A stretch of 64,000 nt of DNA from Paenibacillus vini (GTDB taxonomy: Bacteria > Bacillota > Bacilli > Paenibacillales > Paenibacillaceae): the NCBI RefSeq assembly GCF_018403325.1, contig NZ_BOSL01000005.1:248001-312000 (forward strand), in the 5' to 3' direction. Below are positions 35,134-46,657 of the stretch, in pieces. A model generated the notes under the pieces. The model ran no database searches and was not told the DNA's origin. It was given only the letters and a program-made list of their open reading frames with translations. The first letter of the stretch is position 1. Each line of letters begins with the position of its first letter. A program made the position numbers and the translations under genes.

Positions 35134-38100
35134 GTCGCATCCCTCGCGGATGCGTGGATTGAAATTTCAACATCATTTTGTTGACGAATTAGAACTAAAT
35201 GTCGCATCCCTCGCGGATGCGTGGATTGAAATGGGATCGTTGTTGTAATACTGCTCCAGCCGGAAAGTCGCATCCCTCGCGGATGCGTGGATTGAAATAA
35301 GGTGGCCGGTGCCGAGCAACTGAGAGACGCCGTCGCATCCCTCGCGGATGCGTGGATTGAAATTAGCAAGTCATCTTCTTCAAGCAGATAGGTTTTGTCG
35401 CATCCCTCGCGGATGCGTGGATTGAAATTGCCACTTGTCAGACCTCCCTACTCAAATGTAAGTCGCATCCCTCGCGGATGCGTGGATTGAAATGTAGTTT
35501 TAAGGGGGAAATACCCGTTTACACCGGAGTCGCATCCCTCGCGGATGCGTGGATTGAAATAAGTAGCAGAAGCAGCAAAAGCAGCGGAAGAAGCGTCGCA
35601 TCCCTCGCGGATGCGTGGATTGAAATATCATATTGTTGAACTTTTATTGTACGTTTATACGTCGCATCCCTCGCGGATGCGTGGATTGAAATAATAAAGC
35701 GATTCGGGATATGACAACGTGGAGACGTCGCATCCCTCGCGGATGCGTGGATTGAAATATCATTCGTGGTCTTTTATATTGGCCGTTACCTGGTCGCATC
35801 CCTCGCGGATGCGTGGATTGAAATTGTTAATAGTAATAAGCCACTAAGATTAGGTATAGTCGCATCCCTCGCGGATGCGTGGATTGAAATCTGTGAGTAT
35901 TGGTGTTCCTTCACTATCTTTAGGTCGCATCCCTCGCGGATGCGTGGATTGAAATATAGGGATCACAGTCAGACTAGTGACAGCCTTTAGGTCGCATCCC
36001 TCGCGGATGCGTGGATTGAAATAACGTCGTTGCCGTCAAATTTTGGAAGTTTACGCGTCGCATCCCTCGCGGATGCGTGGATTGAAATTCCAGTTTGAGA
36101 ATGAAGGGGTTCGCATCCGAAGTCGCATCCCTCGCGGATGCGTGGATTGAAATTCCCCATCCTGACTCATGAGCTGCGACCGCCAGCGGTCGCATCCCTC
36201 GCGGATGCGTGGATTGAAATGATCCTGGCAAGAAGACCCGCAAGAAGAAACCCGTCGCATCCCTCGCGGATGCGTGGATTGAAATTATGAAAACAATTAA
36301 CGAACTGGTAAACGTAGCACAGTCGCATCCCTCGCGGATGCGTGGATTGAAATGGTTCAGGTGCTGCTGGCATTGTTCCCGGAATGGCCGTCGCATCCCT
36401 CGCGGATGCGTGGATTGAAATCTGCCTGTGATTCAGAAAATTACGGAAGAAATTGGTCGCATCCCTCGCGGATGCGTGGATTGAAATAAGTAAGGCCATG
36501 CAGCAGCCGATCCCACTAGGCGTCGCATCCCTCGCGGATGCGTGGATTGAAATAACCAAGGAGTAACGGATAACCGTTGCTCTTGTTAGTCGCATCCCTC
36601 GCGGATGCGTGGATTGAAATCTGATCTAGCAGTGCTGACTGAATATAGCGCGGAGTCGCATCCCTCGCGGATGCGTGGATTGAAATATAAACGTGTCCGT
36701 CATGGTTGTTTTCTTTGAATGTCGCATCCCTCGCGGATGCGTGGATTGAAATTTGCCGATATACAACGCAGTTCTTCCGGCGCTGAGTCGCATCCCTCGC
36801 GGATGCGTGGATTGAAATACCTTTACTGTTGCCTCTCCGTGACACTTGTCGCCGTCGCATCCCTCGCGGATGCGTGGATTGAAATTCCCCTCTAAGATAA
36901 ATGCCTTATACGGCCTCCGTCGCATCCCTCGCGGATGCGTGGATTGAAATAAATTCGTAATTGGTGGACGCATTCCAGAACCTCCGTCGCATCCCTCGCG
37001 GATGCGTGGATTGAAATATCTAAGCAAATGATACTGGATTTTTGCTGTGCTGTCGCATCCCTCGCGGATGCGTGGATTGAAATAGATCTGCACGATGCTC
37101 TCGCCAGGCGCTAAAGGTCGCATCCCTCGCGGATGCGTGGATTGAAATAAGAAGTGGACGAGCTTCGAAGGCACGGCCAATCCGTCGCATCCCTCGCGGA
37201 TGCGTGGATTGAAATTTCTCAAAGTCCTTGGAAAGAAGCCGCGAACTGGTCGCATCCCTCGCGGATGCGTGGATTGAAATTTGAATGGGGATGGACAAAT
37301 ACAAGTTGTTCATTGTCGCATCCCTCGCGGATGCGTGGATTGAAATTGCTCCTGAATGGTTTATGGAAGAGTTTCCAAAAGGTCGCATCCCTCGCGGATG
37401 CGTGGATTGAAATCAAAATGAAAGAACTTCGGGAAATCAAAGGTAGAGTCGCATCCCTCGCGGATGCGTGGATTGAAATGTGACTGTGAATCCAGCGCCA
37501 ACCGCTCTGGTAGCGTCGCATCCCTCGCGGATGCGTGGATTGAAATTTGTTCCAGATATTGAAAGTTTAAAATCAAAAGACAGTCGCATCCCTCGCGGAT
37601 GCGTGGATTGAAATAAAATTGAAGGAACGTCATATAAGGGATGAAACGTCGCATCCCTCGCGGATGCGTGGATTGAAATCTACGTAAAATCATAAATGCT
37701 GTATTATCTTTAGTCGCATCCCTCGCGGATGCGTGGATTGAAATCATTGTCCTAGATCGTAACCTAAAGGTATTTCTGTCGCATCCCTCGCGGATGCGTG
37801 GATTGAAATAACGCCGAACATATGCTTAATGCCACCGTTTGGAGTCGCATCCCTCGCGGATGCGTGGATTGAAATGAACGAAGGAACTCGGTGGTTTTTT
37901 AACAAGACGTGTCGCATCCCTCGCGGATGCGTGGATTGAGATAAGGCTGCCGGTATTGGGCTCTCTAAACTGTTTAAGTCGCATCCCTCGCGGATGCGTG
38001 GATTGAAATCCGAGGGTAAGTGCCATAGAGTCCTTCCATATTAGGTCGCATCCCTCGCGGATGCGTGGATTGAAATCCGAGGGTAAGTGCCATAGAGTCC

Positions 38101-38143
38101 TCCCATATTAGGTCGCATCCCTCGCGGATGCGTGAATTGAAAA
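35134..38143 (+). CRISPR. Type I-C CRISPR array 1 (46 repeats, 45 spacers)
   Basis: By hand count, 46 copies of a 32-base repeat starting GTCGCATCCCTCGCGG and ending GTGGATTGAAAT, with spacers of 33-36 bases. The repeat folds with stem CGCATCC/GGATGCG, loop CTCGC and 3' tail GATTGAAAT, as expected for processing by Cas5. The leader is at the left: the first repeats are perfect, whereas the copy at 37911 has one change (GAGAT) and the final copy at 38112 has an altered 3' end (GAATTGAAAA). The last two spacers (38010-38044 and 38077-38111) are the same except for one base. Transcription runs left to right. Confidence 0.98.
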
Positions 38144-38268
38144 TTTGCTATCGGAGTCTCAAGGGGCTTGCTACCTGTCCACCTCAACTATATTAATACT
38201 CTCCCTGTTCAGACGATTAATCTCTTTACTTTACGCATCAACTCATACCCGTCTTTACGAATAAAATT

Positions 38269-38318
38269 AAACCACTTCCAGAATAATGAACTGCCAATTA
38301 TTCGTGAAGTGGTTTTTG
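38269..38318 (+). terminator. Stem-loop terminator between array 1 and cas operon
   Basis: AAACCACTTC (38269-38278) pairs with GAAGTGGTTT (38306-38315), with an inner GAATAAT/ATTATTC stem, followed by TTTTT. It could end array-1 transcripts. The rest of the 440-base gap 38144-38583 holds no gene I can support and presumably the cas promoter. Confidence 0.7.
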
Positions 38319-38583
38319 AATTATATAAATATTCATAGGATAGGGGGAATGGGGCGCGCTTTAACTTGCTAATTCTAATGCAAAATGATGACATGGATTG
38401 TTCATGTTAATAAAAATCGTTGTTGGAAGGAGAAAATCTGGTTCTGTCGAATCATTTGTATAGTATGGGGAATATTGTCAGAGGTCAATAAGTCCTATAC
38501 CAGTTTGTTAGGTGAATGGGAGATTAGTTTAGAATAAAGGCACGCTTTTTCATAAATAAGATCGACTTCTATGGAGGAGAGAG

Positions 38584-41019
38584 ATGAACAACTACATTGC
38601 CCACATCCGTGAAAGCGATTATCAGGAACAGTCCGTGGAAGAACATTTGTTAGGAGTTAAAACGTTGGCGGAAGCTTTTGGAGCCAAAATGGGTGTGAGG
38701 CACATTGCTGGATTAGCGGGTATGCTGCATGATATGGGAAAGTATACTGAGAAATTCAGAAGTTACATTTTAGAGGCTGTAAATAATCCAGATGCTCCTC
38801 CAAAGCGAGGAAGCGTTGATCACTCGACTGCAGGTGGGAAACTCCTTTATAACTTATTTCACACTGGGAAAATAGACCGCTATAAAGGAATGTTGGCGGA
38901 AATTGTCGGAAACGCAATTATTTCTCACCATTCCTATCTCCATGATTATCTGAACCCTGATTTGGAATCAAAATATTTACAGCGCGTTCGAGATAAAGAC
39001 GATTTGTCGGAATTTGAATGGACGGAGCAGCTATTCTTTGAACGTGTAATTAGTGAAGCTGACTTTCGGCTTTATGTAGACAAGGCTGCTGCTGAATTGG
39101 AGTCTTATTTATACCTGGAGACTACAGCGAGTTCAGAAACAAAGTTAATGTTCTTAACTAAGTTTGTCTTTAGCACTCTAATCGATGCGGATCGAACGAA
39201 CACTCGAATGTTTGAAGAGAATAAAGTTGAAGAACCTTCACAAGATCATACAGCACTTTTTGCCTCCTATTATAAGAAGCTTATGGACAAGATTAATTCC
39301 TTTGCAAGCCACATCCAATCTCAAACTCCTATTAATATGCTCAGAAGTGAAATGTCTCTTCAGTGCGATAAATTTGCCGAGAGACCGTCTGGCATATATA
39401 CATTATCTATTCCAACCGGCGGCGGCAAAACTCTAGCTAGTCTTAGATACGCTCTGAGACACGCCGAAATTCATGAGAAAAAGCACATCATATACATTGT
39501 TCCATACACCACGATTATTGAACAAAATGCTGCTGAAGTTCGGAAAATCCTTAGGGATGACGCCAATATTCTAGAGCACCATTCAAATGTTATTGAAGAT
39601 GCTAGTGATGATGATGAACTTTCAGACGGTATGGTCAACGTTCAGCAGAAATTGAAACTTGCTAAAGATAACTGGGATTCCCCGATTATTTTTACAACGA
39701 TGGTGCAGTTTTTGAATGTTTTCTATGCCAAGGGGAGCCGCAACATTCGACGTTTACATAATTTAGCTGAGTCAGTTCTGATCTTCGACGAAGTGCAAAA
39801 GGTACCCATTTCATGCGTTTCATTATTTAATGAAGCTTTGAATTTTTTGCGTACTCATGGTCATTCCAGTATCGTTCTATGCACAGCAACCCAGCCGGCA
39901 CTCGACTTTGTTGAACACAAGTTAGAAATTAACACGGATGCAGAAATGATAGACAATCTGGATCATGTTGTTGATGCTTTTAAGCGTGTGGAAGTGATTG
40001 ATCAAGCAACGGACGAGGGATTTAGCAATGATAAGCTCTATGACTTTATTATCGAAAAAGCCGAAGAAGTCCGAAGCATACTCGTTATTTTAAATACCAA
40101 GACGGTTGTGAAGAAGCTTTATCAGAAATTAAAAATGAACGAGCCCCATGTTCCAATTTATCATCTGAGTACGTCTATGTGCGCTTCGCATCGCAATGAT
40201 CTTCTGCATGAAATACGAAGGTATTTGGAAAATAACGATCGAATCATTTGTATCAGCACGCAGTTAATTGAAGCAGGAGTAGATGTGAGTTTTGAATGTG
40301 TGATTCGATCCTTGGCCGGGCTGGATTCTATCGCACAAGCTGCAGGCAGATGCAATCGGCATGGGGAAAGGGATTTGCAGCGGGTTTATGTGATTGATCA
40401 TACAGAGGAGAATCTGAAGCATTTACCGGAAATAAAAGAAGGTAAGGAAATCTCCAGGAAGATTTTAATTGATCTGAAGCAAGATCAGACTTACCACGGG
40501 GGGCATATTCTTTCTATTCAAGCTATTGAAAAGTACTTTAGAGAGTTTTACTCCAAATTCGAATCGAAATTGAATTATCCGATCGCGGAACTGGGGACGA
40601 AGATGACCCAATTACTATCCGCCAATTTAATGGATAACTCCTATTTCCAAGCTTACTATAGCAAGCATAAGGAACGGCTTCCTTTATTTTTGGCAAATAG
40701 CTACAGAACTGCTGCAGAGCATTTCAACGTGATTGATAATATGACGACCTCAGTGATCGTTCCCTATGAAGAAGGAGGCAAGAACATTATTGCGGAATTG
40801 AATGGGAATAGCGGGATAGCAGACCTCACCAAATTATTAAGAAGGGCACAGCAGTACACTATCAATTTATTCAAGTATGAACTTGATCAGTTGGATAAGA
40901 ATAGTGGCTTGGAGAGCTGCTTTGAAGGCAAGGTACTGGTGCTAAAAGAGGGAGCTTATAATGACGAGTTTGGACTTGATCTTGAGAATGACAGTGGATT
41001 TGATTTGAGTATTTATTAA
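38584..41019 (+). CDS. cas3: CRISPR-associated helicase-nuclease Cas3
   Basis: An 811-residue Cas3 with an N-terminal HD nuclease (His49-Asp50 in LHDMGKY, His80, His115-116) and a superfamily 2 helicase: Walker A PTGGGKT at 277-283, DEVQ at 402-405 in the DEAD position, and motif [13 protein letters not shown] at 585-595. It is recruited to Cascade-bound DNA and degrades the target strand. Fused HD-helicase layout and order match type I-C. The ribosome binding site GGAGGAGAG lies just before the ATG. It is the first gene of the seven-gene cas operon; all catalytic motifs are intact. Confidence 0.97.
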   Translation: MNNYIAHIRESDYQEQSVEEHLLGVKTLAEAFGAKMGVRHIAGLAGMLHDMGKYTEKFRSYILEAVNNPDAPPKRGSVDHSTAGGKLLYNLFHTGKIDRYKGMLAEIVGNAIISHHSYLHDYLNPDLESKYLQRVRDKDDLSEFEWTEQLFFERVISEADFRLYVDKAAAELESYLYLETTASSETKLMFLTKFVFSTLIDADRTNTRMFEENKVEEPSQDHTALFASYYKKLMDKINSFASHIQSQTPINMLRSEMSLQCDKFAERPSGIYTLSIPTGGGKTLASLRYALRHAEIHEKKHIIYIVPYTTIIEQNAAEVRKILRDDANILEHHSNVIEDASDDDELSDGMVNVQQKLKLAKDNWDSPIIFTTMVQFLNVFYAKGSRNIRRLHNLAESVLIFDEVQKVPISCVSLFNEALNFLRTHGHSSIVLCTATQPALDFVEHKLEINTDAEMIDNLDHVVDAFKRVEVIDQATDEGFSNDKLYDFIIEKAEEVRSILVILNTKTVVKKLYQKLKMNEPHVPIYHLSTSMCASHRNDLLHEIRRYLENNDRIICISTQLIEAGVDVSFECVIRSLAGLDSIAQAAGRCNRHGERDLQRVYVIDHTEENLKHLPEIKEGKEISRKILIDLKQDQTYHGGHILSIQAIEKYFREFYSKFESKLNYPIAELGTKMTQLLSANLMDNSYFQAYYSKHKERLPLFLANSYRTAAEHFNVIDNMTTSVIVPYEEGGKNIIAELNGNSGIADLTKLLRRAQQYTINLFKYELDQLDKNSGLESCFEGKVLVLKEGAYNDEFGLDLENDSGFDLSIY

Positions 41020-41038
41020 CTGGAAAGGAGGTGAATCT

Positions 41039-41758
41039 ATGAGGAATTCGGTAGAGTTCGAAATAACGGGGAATTACGCTCTTTTTACTGACCCGCTGAC
41101 TAAACTCGGCGGAGAAAAATTGTCTTATCAAGTACCAACATATCAGGCGCTAAAAGGAATAGTCGAATCCATATACTGGAAGCCTACATTGATTATGGTC
41201 GTCGATAAGGTGCGTATTATGAACGCTATTCGTATGGAATCTAAAGGCATGCGCCCAATTGAATATGGCGGGGGAAATACACTAGCTAATTATACTTATT
41301 TGAAGGATGTCCGCTATCAAGTGACAGCACATTTTGAATTCAACATGTATCGTCCGGATTTGGCGCACGACCGTAACGAGAACAAGCATCACAATATATT
41401 CAAACGCTGTGTCCAAGCCGGGGGACGCAGAGATATTTTCCTCGGGGCGAGAGAATGTCAAGCATATGTGGAGCCGTGCGTGTTTGGCGAAGGTAAGGGC
41501 TTCTACGATAATTATGGTGATATCCATTTAGGCACCATGGTGCACGGAATTAATTACCCGGATGAAACAGGGCGGGACCAAATGGAAGTTCGTTTGTGGA
41601 GCCCGGTGATGAAGGATGGTTACATTCAATTTATTCGTCCTGAAGAATGCCCTCAGGTTCGTAAAGTTACTGAAATGAAGGCCAAGCAATTTGATGAGAA
41701 CAATGTGGAGTCGATAGACGATCTATTTGCACAAATGGAAGGGGGTGAGAGTCTTTGA
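41039..41758 (+). CDS. cas5c: Cas5 (type I-C, crRNA-processing nuclease)
   Basis: A 239-residue RAMP protein that in type I-C replaces Cas6 and cuts pre-crRNA within the repeat. The known catalytic trio of the Bacillus halodurans Cas5d is present at the same numbers: Tyr46 (in SIYWKP), Lys116 and His117 (in NENKHHN). It also caps the crRNA 5' handle in Cascade. An ideal AAGGAGGTGA site precedes the ATG. Overlaps cas8c by four bases. Confidence 0.95.
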   Translation: MRNSVEFEITGNYALFTDPLTKLGGEKLSYQVPTYQALKGIVESIYWKPTLIMVVDKVRIMNAIRMESKGMRPIEYGGGNTLANYTYLKDVRYQVTAHFEFNMYRPDLAHDRNENKHHNIFKRCVQAGGRRDIFLGARECQAYVEPCVFGEGKGFYDNYGDIHLGTMVHGINYPDETGRDQMEVRLWSPVMKDGYIQFIRPEECPQVRKVTEMKAKQFDENNVESIDDLFAQMEGGESL

Positions 41759-43650
41759 GCTGGTTATTGAACCTATACGAGACATATGATTCCAACCTGG
41801 ATCGGGTGGGTGTCATTGAACAGAAATACAACGGTCAAGAGTATACCTTACTGCCGATTTCTCATACAACGCAAAATGCCCATATCGAAGTAGCGGTGAC
41901 GGAAGAAGGGGAATTTCACTCGGCTTTTGTAATCGACAAAAGTAATACCAGTACATTAATTCCGTGTACAGAGAAGTCGGCCAGCCGGGCCGGATCGGTT
42001 ATTGCGCCTTATCCACTGCATGATAAGCTGGTTTATGTGGCGGGTGATTATGCTGCATTTGCCGGCAAGGAAGGAGATCAGGAATCCTTTTTGCACTATA
42101 TTAAGCAGTTGCAAGAATGGGCTGACTCACCTTATGCGACTTCGAAAGTGCGGAGTATTTTTAAATATTTAAGAAAAGGTCATCTTATTCGTGACTTGGT
42201 TGACAATAACATTTTGTTTGTAGATGCGGACGAACAGCTTATCGAGAAATGGGACAAAAAATACGAGTCATCACGCCAACCTGATAAACCACCTATATTC
42301 ACCTCAGTTGCCGGTGGTCAGGAAAGCGTCTTTATCCGCTTCAATATTTATTCTCCTGGCGACACCCTTGCAACGGAAGTGTGGAAAGATCCCGAGATGT
42401 ATGATTCCTTTATTCGCTTCTATCAAGAATTGCTTGGCAATGAGGATATTTGTTATGTAACGGGCTCGAAGCTGCCAAGTACGGAGCGGCATGCTAACAA
42501 GATTCGGAATGCGGCAGATAAAGCGAAATTAATCTCAGCAAATGATTCTAGCGGCTTTACATACCGAGGGAGATTTACTTCGAGCAATGAAGCTGCAAGC
42601 ATCAGTTATGAAGTATCCCAAAAGGCACACAATGCACTGAAATGGCTCATTAACCGTCAAGGGAAGACCATAGATCAGCGGGTATTTCTTGTTTGGGGAA
42701 ATGATGCATTGTATATACCCGATCCTACGGAGGATTCCTTTTCAATTGATCCTACACCGTATGTCGCTATCAAAAAGTCGTTTACCAATCAAGAGTTTGC
42801 GAAGGAAGTATCCAAGGCACTGGACGGTTATAAGAGCAATTTAAGTACCAAAGCGAATGTGAATATTATGATCCTTGATTCAGCGACAACCGGACGTATG
42901 GGGGTTCTATATTATCGGAATATGGATAAGAACCTGTACCTGGATAAGTTGCAGAAGTGGCATTCCACTTGTGTATGGCTGCATCGCTATCGGAAAGATG
43001 ACCAGGGAGAGTTTGTGCAATTTTTTGGAGCGCCATCCACGAAGGATATTGCCTTTGCTGCATATGGACCACGGGCGAACGAGAAGATAGTTAAAGGACT
43101 TATGGAACGGATGCTGCCCTGTATCGTTGATGACGTCAAAATCCCCCAAGACATTGTAAACAGCGCTATTCATCGAGCATCTAATCCTGTATCGATGGAA
43201 CGTTGGGAGTGGGAGAAGACGTTAAGTATTACATGTGCTCTGATCAATAGACAGGAGGGATTGAAGTTGGCGTTAGATACAGAAAGTAATGATCGCGACT
43301 ATTTGTTTGGACGATTATTGGCTGTGGCGGATGTGTTGGAAAGACGCGCATTAGGAGAAGAGACGCGATCCAGCAATGCGATTCGGTATATGAATTCTTT
43401 TTCAATGCACCCCGAAAGAACCTGGATGACGATCCAAAGAAGCTTGCAACCTTACCAAGCCCGGTTAGGTACTAAAGCAACCTACCTATCCAGAATGATT
43501 GATGAGATTGCCTCCAAATTCAAAATTAATGAGTTCAATAATAAACCATTGTCAGGAAAGTACCTGCTTGGCTTTTATAGTCAAAGACATGAACTTTACC
43601 AAAAGAAAGAAAATAATGACGATGCAGTCACTGCATCTGCTGAGGAGTGA
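41755..43650 (+). CDS. cas8c: Cas8c, large Cascade subunit (Csd1)
   Basis: A 631-residue type I-C large subunit, which recognises the PAM and supports R-loop formation. The start is a TTG overlapping the cas5 stop codon, behind GGGGGTGA. The sequence begins [13 protein letters not shown], typical for Csd1. In this system an internal start inside the gene may give the separate small subunit Cas11c, but none was pinpointed here. Neighbours cas5 and cas7 complete the Cascade complex. Confidence 0.93.
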   Translation: MSWLLNLYETYDSNLDRVGVIEQKYNGQEYTLLPISHTTQNAHIEVAVTEEGEFHSAFVIDKSNTSTLIPCTEKSASRAGSVIAPYPLHDKLVYVAGDYAAFAGKEGDQESFLHYIKQLQEWADSPYATSKVRSIFKYLRKGHLIRDLVDNNILFVDADEQLIEKWDKKYESSRQPDKPPIFTSVAGGQESVFIRFNIYSPGDTLATEVWKDPEMYDSFIRFYQELLGNEDICYVTGSKLPSTERHANKIRNAADKAKLISANDSSGFTYRGRFTSSNEAASISYEVSQKAHNALKWLINRQGKTIDQRVFLVWGNDALYIPDPTEDSFSIDPTPYVAIKKSFTNQEFAKEVSKALDGYKSNLSTKANVNIMILDSATTGRMGVLYYRNMDKNLYLDKLQKWHSTCVWLHRYRKDDQGEFVQFFGAPSTKDIAFAAYGPRANEKIVKGLMERMLPCIVDDVKIPQDIVNSAIHRASNPVSMERWEWEKTLSITCALINRQEGLKLALDTESNDRDYLFGRLLAVADVLERRALGEETRSSNAIRYMNSFSMHPERTWMTIQRSLQPYQARLGTKATYLSRMIDEIASKFKINEFNNKPLSGKYLLGFYSQRHELYQKKENNDDAVTASAEE

Positions 43651-43655
43651 TCAAT

Positions 43656-44519
43656 ATGTCAACCCTGGATCATAAGATTGATTTTGCTGTCGTATTGTCC
43701 GTAAAAAACGCTAATCCCAATGGAGACCCCTTGAACGGAAACCGTCCGCGTCAAAACTATGATGGGCACGGTGAAATTTCGGATGTTGCAATTAAACGGA
43801 AGATTAGAAATAGGCTGCAGGACATGGGCGAGTCTATTTTTGTCCAATCTAATGACCGTAAAGTAGATTCGTTTAGTAGTTTGAGAGAGCGTGCGGATGC
43901 GAATGCCGACCTAAACAAAATATTGAAGTCGAAATCCGCTTCAAGCGAAGAATTTGCCGATGTTGCTTGCCAAGAGTGGATCGATGTTCGCAGCTTTGGA
44001 CAGGTATTTGCTTTCAAAAGTGGGGACAAAGGGGCGGGCGTTTCCGTTGGTGTAAGAGGGCCGGTATCGATTCATACGGCAACCAGTGTTGATCCGATTG
44101 ATATTACGAGTATGCAAATCACCAAGAGCGTTAATTCTGAACCGGGCAAGGATCGAGGATCGGATACGATGGGGATGAAGCATCGTGTGGACTTTGGACT
44201 TTATGTTTTTTACGGGAGTATTAATACCCAACTTGCTGAGAAAACGGGGTTCACTAACGAAGACGCTGACAAGATTAAGCAAGCTTTGGTAACCCTGTTT
44301 GAAAATGACTCTTCCGCAGCGAGACCGGATGGAAGCATGGAAATTCATAAAGTGTATTGGTGGGAGCATTCCTCTAAGCTTGGTCAATATTCTTCGGCTA
44401 AGGTCCATCGTTCACTCGAGGTGAAATCGCGTGTCGAAGAACCTAAATCTATTGATGATTATTCCATTGAACTTACTGAGCTGGAAGGATTAAAGGTTGA
44501 GATCGTAGATGGCCTTTAA
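43656..44519 (+). CDS. cas7c: Cas7 (Csd2), Cascade backbone subunit
   Basis: A 287-residue Cas7 that polymerises along the crRNA. It begins IDFAVVLSVKNANPNGDPLNGNRPR, the hallmark of Csd2 (the start region only is quoted in part: NANPNGDPLNGN). A GTG at 43647 is in frame, but the ATG at 43656 has AGGAG eight bases ahead. It overlaps the start of cas4 by 11 bases. Confidence 0.95.
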   Translation: MSTLDHKIDFAVVLSVKNANPNGDPLNGNRPRQNYDGHGEISDVAIKRKIRNRLQDMGESIFVQSNDRKVDSFSSLRERADANADLNKILKSKSASSEEFADVACQEWIDVRSFGQVFAFKSGDKGAGVSVGVRGPVSIHTATSVDPIDITSMQITKSVNSEPGKDRGSDTMGMKHRVDFGLYVFYGSINTQLAEKTGFTNEDADKIKQALVTLFENDSSAARPDGSMEIHKVYWWEHSSKLGQYSSAKVHRSLEVKSRVEEPKSIDDYSIELTELEGLKVEIVDGL

Positions 44520-45168
44520 GGACGAAGAAGACTATTTAATGTTGTCAGGGATACAGCACTTTCAATTTTGCAAGCGACAGTGGGCACTAATTCATATAGA
44601 ACAGCAATGGGAAGAGAATGTTAGAACCGTTGAAGGCCAGCATTTACATCGTAAGGTGGATCAGCCGTTTGTAAGGGAGAAGCGCGGGGATAAGCTGATT
44701 GTTCGAGCCATGCCTGTGAAATCCGATGACCTAGGGATATCAGGAATCTGTGATGTGGTTGAGTTTATTCGAGATGACCGCGGCATTGAAATTAGTGGTG
44801 CCGAGGGGAAATATCTGGCTTATCCCGTTGAATATAAGCGGGGAAAACCTAAAATGGATGACGCGGATCTGTTGCAGTTAACGGCGCAAGCCTTATGCCT
44901 GGAGGAGATGCTGCTGTGTGAAATCAACACAGGTTATATGTTCTATAATGAGATTAAGCATCGGATTGAAGTATCCCTGACGACAGAGATTAAAAGTAAA
45001 GTAAGGCTAGTTGTTTCAGAAATGCAAGATTATTATCGACGTAAATACACCCCCAAGGTGAAGACGGGTTCTTTTTGCAAGAGTTGTTCCCTTCATTCGA
45101 TCTGTGTGCCGGAACTAATGAATAAACGGAGTGTCAAAAGTTATATTGAGGGGAAAGTCAGGGAATGA
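44509..45168 (+). CDS. cas4: Cas4 RecB-like exonuclease
   Basis: A 219-residue Fe-S nuclease that trims prespacers and helps choose PAM-flanked ones. Cysteines expected to hold the iron-sulphur cluster are Cys21 (FQFCKRQ) and Cys190, Cys193, Cys199 (FCKSCSLHSIC). The RecB-type residues are visible in GICDVVEF and YPVEYKRGKPK. It overlaps both cas7 and cas1, so the genes are tightly coupled. Confidence 0.96.
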   Translation: MAFKDEEDYLMLSGIQHFQFCKRQWALIHIEQQWEENVRTVEGQHLHRKVDQPFVREKRGDKLIVRAMPVKSDDLGISGICDVVEFIRDDRGIEISGAEGKYLAYPVEYKRGKPKMDDADLLQLTAQALCLEEMLLCEINTGYMFYNEIKHRIEVSLTTEIKSKVRLVVSEMQDYYRRKYTPKVKTGSFCKSCSLHSICVPELMNKRSVKSYIEGKVRE

Positions 45169-46196
45169 AAAAGTTACTGAACACGTTATTCATTACACAG
45201 CCGGATGTGTACTTATCGTTAGAAGGGGACAATGTCGTTCTTCTTAAGGAACAGGAAAAGTTGGGCAGGTTACCCCTTCATAATCTGGAATCGATCATCG
45301 CATTCGGTTATACAGGGGCAAGTCCGGCATTAATGGGATATTGTGCGGAAAGAAATATATCGATTACTTTTTTGACGATGAATGGAAGATTTCTGGCTAG
45401 AGTCATAGGTTCAAGTAAAGGAAATGTGATTTTAAGAAAAAAGCAAAGTCTTATCTCAGAAGATGAGCGACAATCTGCCAGAATTGCCCGAAATTTTATT
45501 GTCGGCAAGATTTATAACCATAAATGGATGATTGAAAGAATGACCAGAGATTATCCATTACGCATTGATGTGGCAGGTTTTAAGGAAGCATCTAAGCATT
45601 TGTCATCTATTATGGTGGACATCAGAGAATGCGAGGACTTGGAGCGGTTGAGAGGGTTAGAGGGGCAGGCTGCATTAAGTTATAATAAACTATTTGATCA
45701 AATGATATTGCAGCAAAAGGAAGATTTCTCTTTTCAATTCCGTTCCAGGAGACCTCCTATGGATCCTGTAAATGCCATGCTATCCTTTGCATACACCCTA
45801 TTGGCTAATGATATGACCTCTGCATTGGAAGGGGTTGGCCTTGATGCATATATCGGATTTTTGCATCGAGACCGCCCGGGACGTGCCTCGCTTGCCTTGG
45901 ATGTGATGGAAGAATTGCTTGGAATCTATGCCGACCGCTTTGTTCTGTCGTTAATCAACAAAAGGGTAGTCAGCCCCGAAGACTTTGTCTATAAAGAGAA
46001 CGGTGCTGTAATTATGACAGATGATGCTCGAAAGAAATTCCTGGCTGCATGGCAGACCAAGAAGCAAGAGAAGATTACGCATCCCTTTTTAGGAGAAAAA
46101 ATCTCTTGGGGGCTAGTGCCTCACGTTCAAGCTTTGTTATTGGCACGTTATTTGCGAAATGATCTGGATGAATACCCTCCATTTCTGTGGAAGTAG
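45165..46196 (+). CDS. cas1: Cas1 spacer integrase
   Basis: A 343-residue integrase of the I-C type. Metal ligands expected at Glu166 (RGLEGQAA), His234 (IGFLHRDRPGR) and Asp246 or neighbouring Glu (LALDVMEE) are present. With Cas2 it inserts spacers at the leader end of the arrays. ATGA overlap with cas4. The intact active site and the perfect leader-proximal repeats suggest that adaptation works. Confidence 0.97.
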   Translation: MKKLLNTLFITQPDVYLSLEGDNVVLLKEQEKLGRLPLHNLESIIAFGYTGASPALMGYCAERNISITFLTMNGRFLARVIGSSKGNVILRKKQSLISEDERQSARIARNFIVGKIYNHKWMIERMTRDYPLRIDVAGFKEASKHLSSIMVDIRECEDLERLRGLEGQAALSYNKLFDQMILQQKEDFSFQFRSRRPPMDPVNAMLSFAYTLLANDMTSALEGVGLDAYIGFLHRDRPGRASLALDVMEELLGIYADRFVLSLINKRVVSPEDFVYKENGAVIMTDDARKKFLAAWQTKKQEKITHPFLGEKISWGLVPHVQALLLARYLRNDLDEYPPFLWK

Positions 46197-46209
46197 GTGT
46201 TGCAAGTCC

Positions 46210-46500
46210 ATGCTGATCTTAGTTACTTATGATGTAAGCACAATGGATAGGGAAGGGCAAAGAAGACTGCGAAACGTATCAAAAATATGCCAGAATTACG
46301 GGCAACGCGTGCAAAATTCTGTGTTTGAATGTGTTGTGGATGCCACGCAATTCGCTGTGTTAAAGATGAAGCTGATTGATGTGATTGACCAGGGCGAGGA
46401 TAGTCTCAGATTCTATCAACTTGGAAACAATTATAAAAATAAGGTGGAACACGTCGGCGTAAAAGAATCTTTAGATCTTGAAGGTCCCTTGATTTTGTAG
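46210..46500 (+). CDS. cas2: Cas2 adaptation subunit
   Basis: A 96-residue ferredoxin-fold protein, MLILVTYDVSTMD at the N-terminus, with the family core RRLRNVSKICQNYGQRVQNS. It bridges two Cas1 dimers. The open frame begins further upstream at 46159, but the ATG at 46210 matches the family start. Its stop codon abuts the leader hairpin of array 2 (GTGCGAA begins at 46500). Confidence 0.95.
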   Translation: MLILVTYDVSTMDREGQRRLRNVSKICQNYGQRVQNSVFECVVDATQFAVLKMKLIDVIDQGEDSLRFYQLGNNYKNKVEHVGVKESLDLEGPLIL

Positions 46501-46657
46501 TGCGAACCCCAAGCGAACATGAAATCCTTTGGGGATTCGCACCAAAAAATCGCTTCTTTTTAACTAGAATTTCAAGTAAATGTAAATTACTCCGGCTTAA
46601 AAAGTGTTTTTAGATGGGAAAGGTCGATTTTTGGTTCTGTTTTGCCCGAAAATCGGA
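46500..46657 (+). promoter_or_regulatory. CRISPR array 2 leader
   Basis: Leader between cas2 and the second array. It starts with an inverted repeat (GTGCGAACCCC at 46500-46510, GGGGATTCGCAC at 46531-46542, one bulged A) equivalent to that of leader 1 and ends CCGAAAATCGGA before the first repeat. Distance from hairpin to repeat is about 115 bases, versus about 125 in leader 1. Confidence 0.7.

Noticed and set aside
35109-38026. Long open frames on both strands across array 1
   Set aside because: They read the CRISPR repeat as a repeated peptide (RIREGCD, SIHASARDAT); no ribosome binding sites, artefacts of the array.
38209-38394. A 61-residue minus-strand frame with FWKWF, possible transposase remnant
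   Set aside because: Part of it is the terminator hairpin read as protein; no ribosome binding site and no IS ends.
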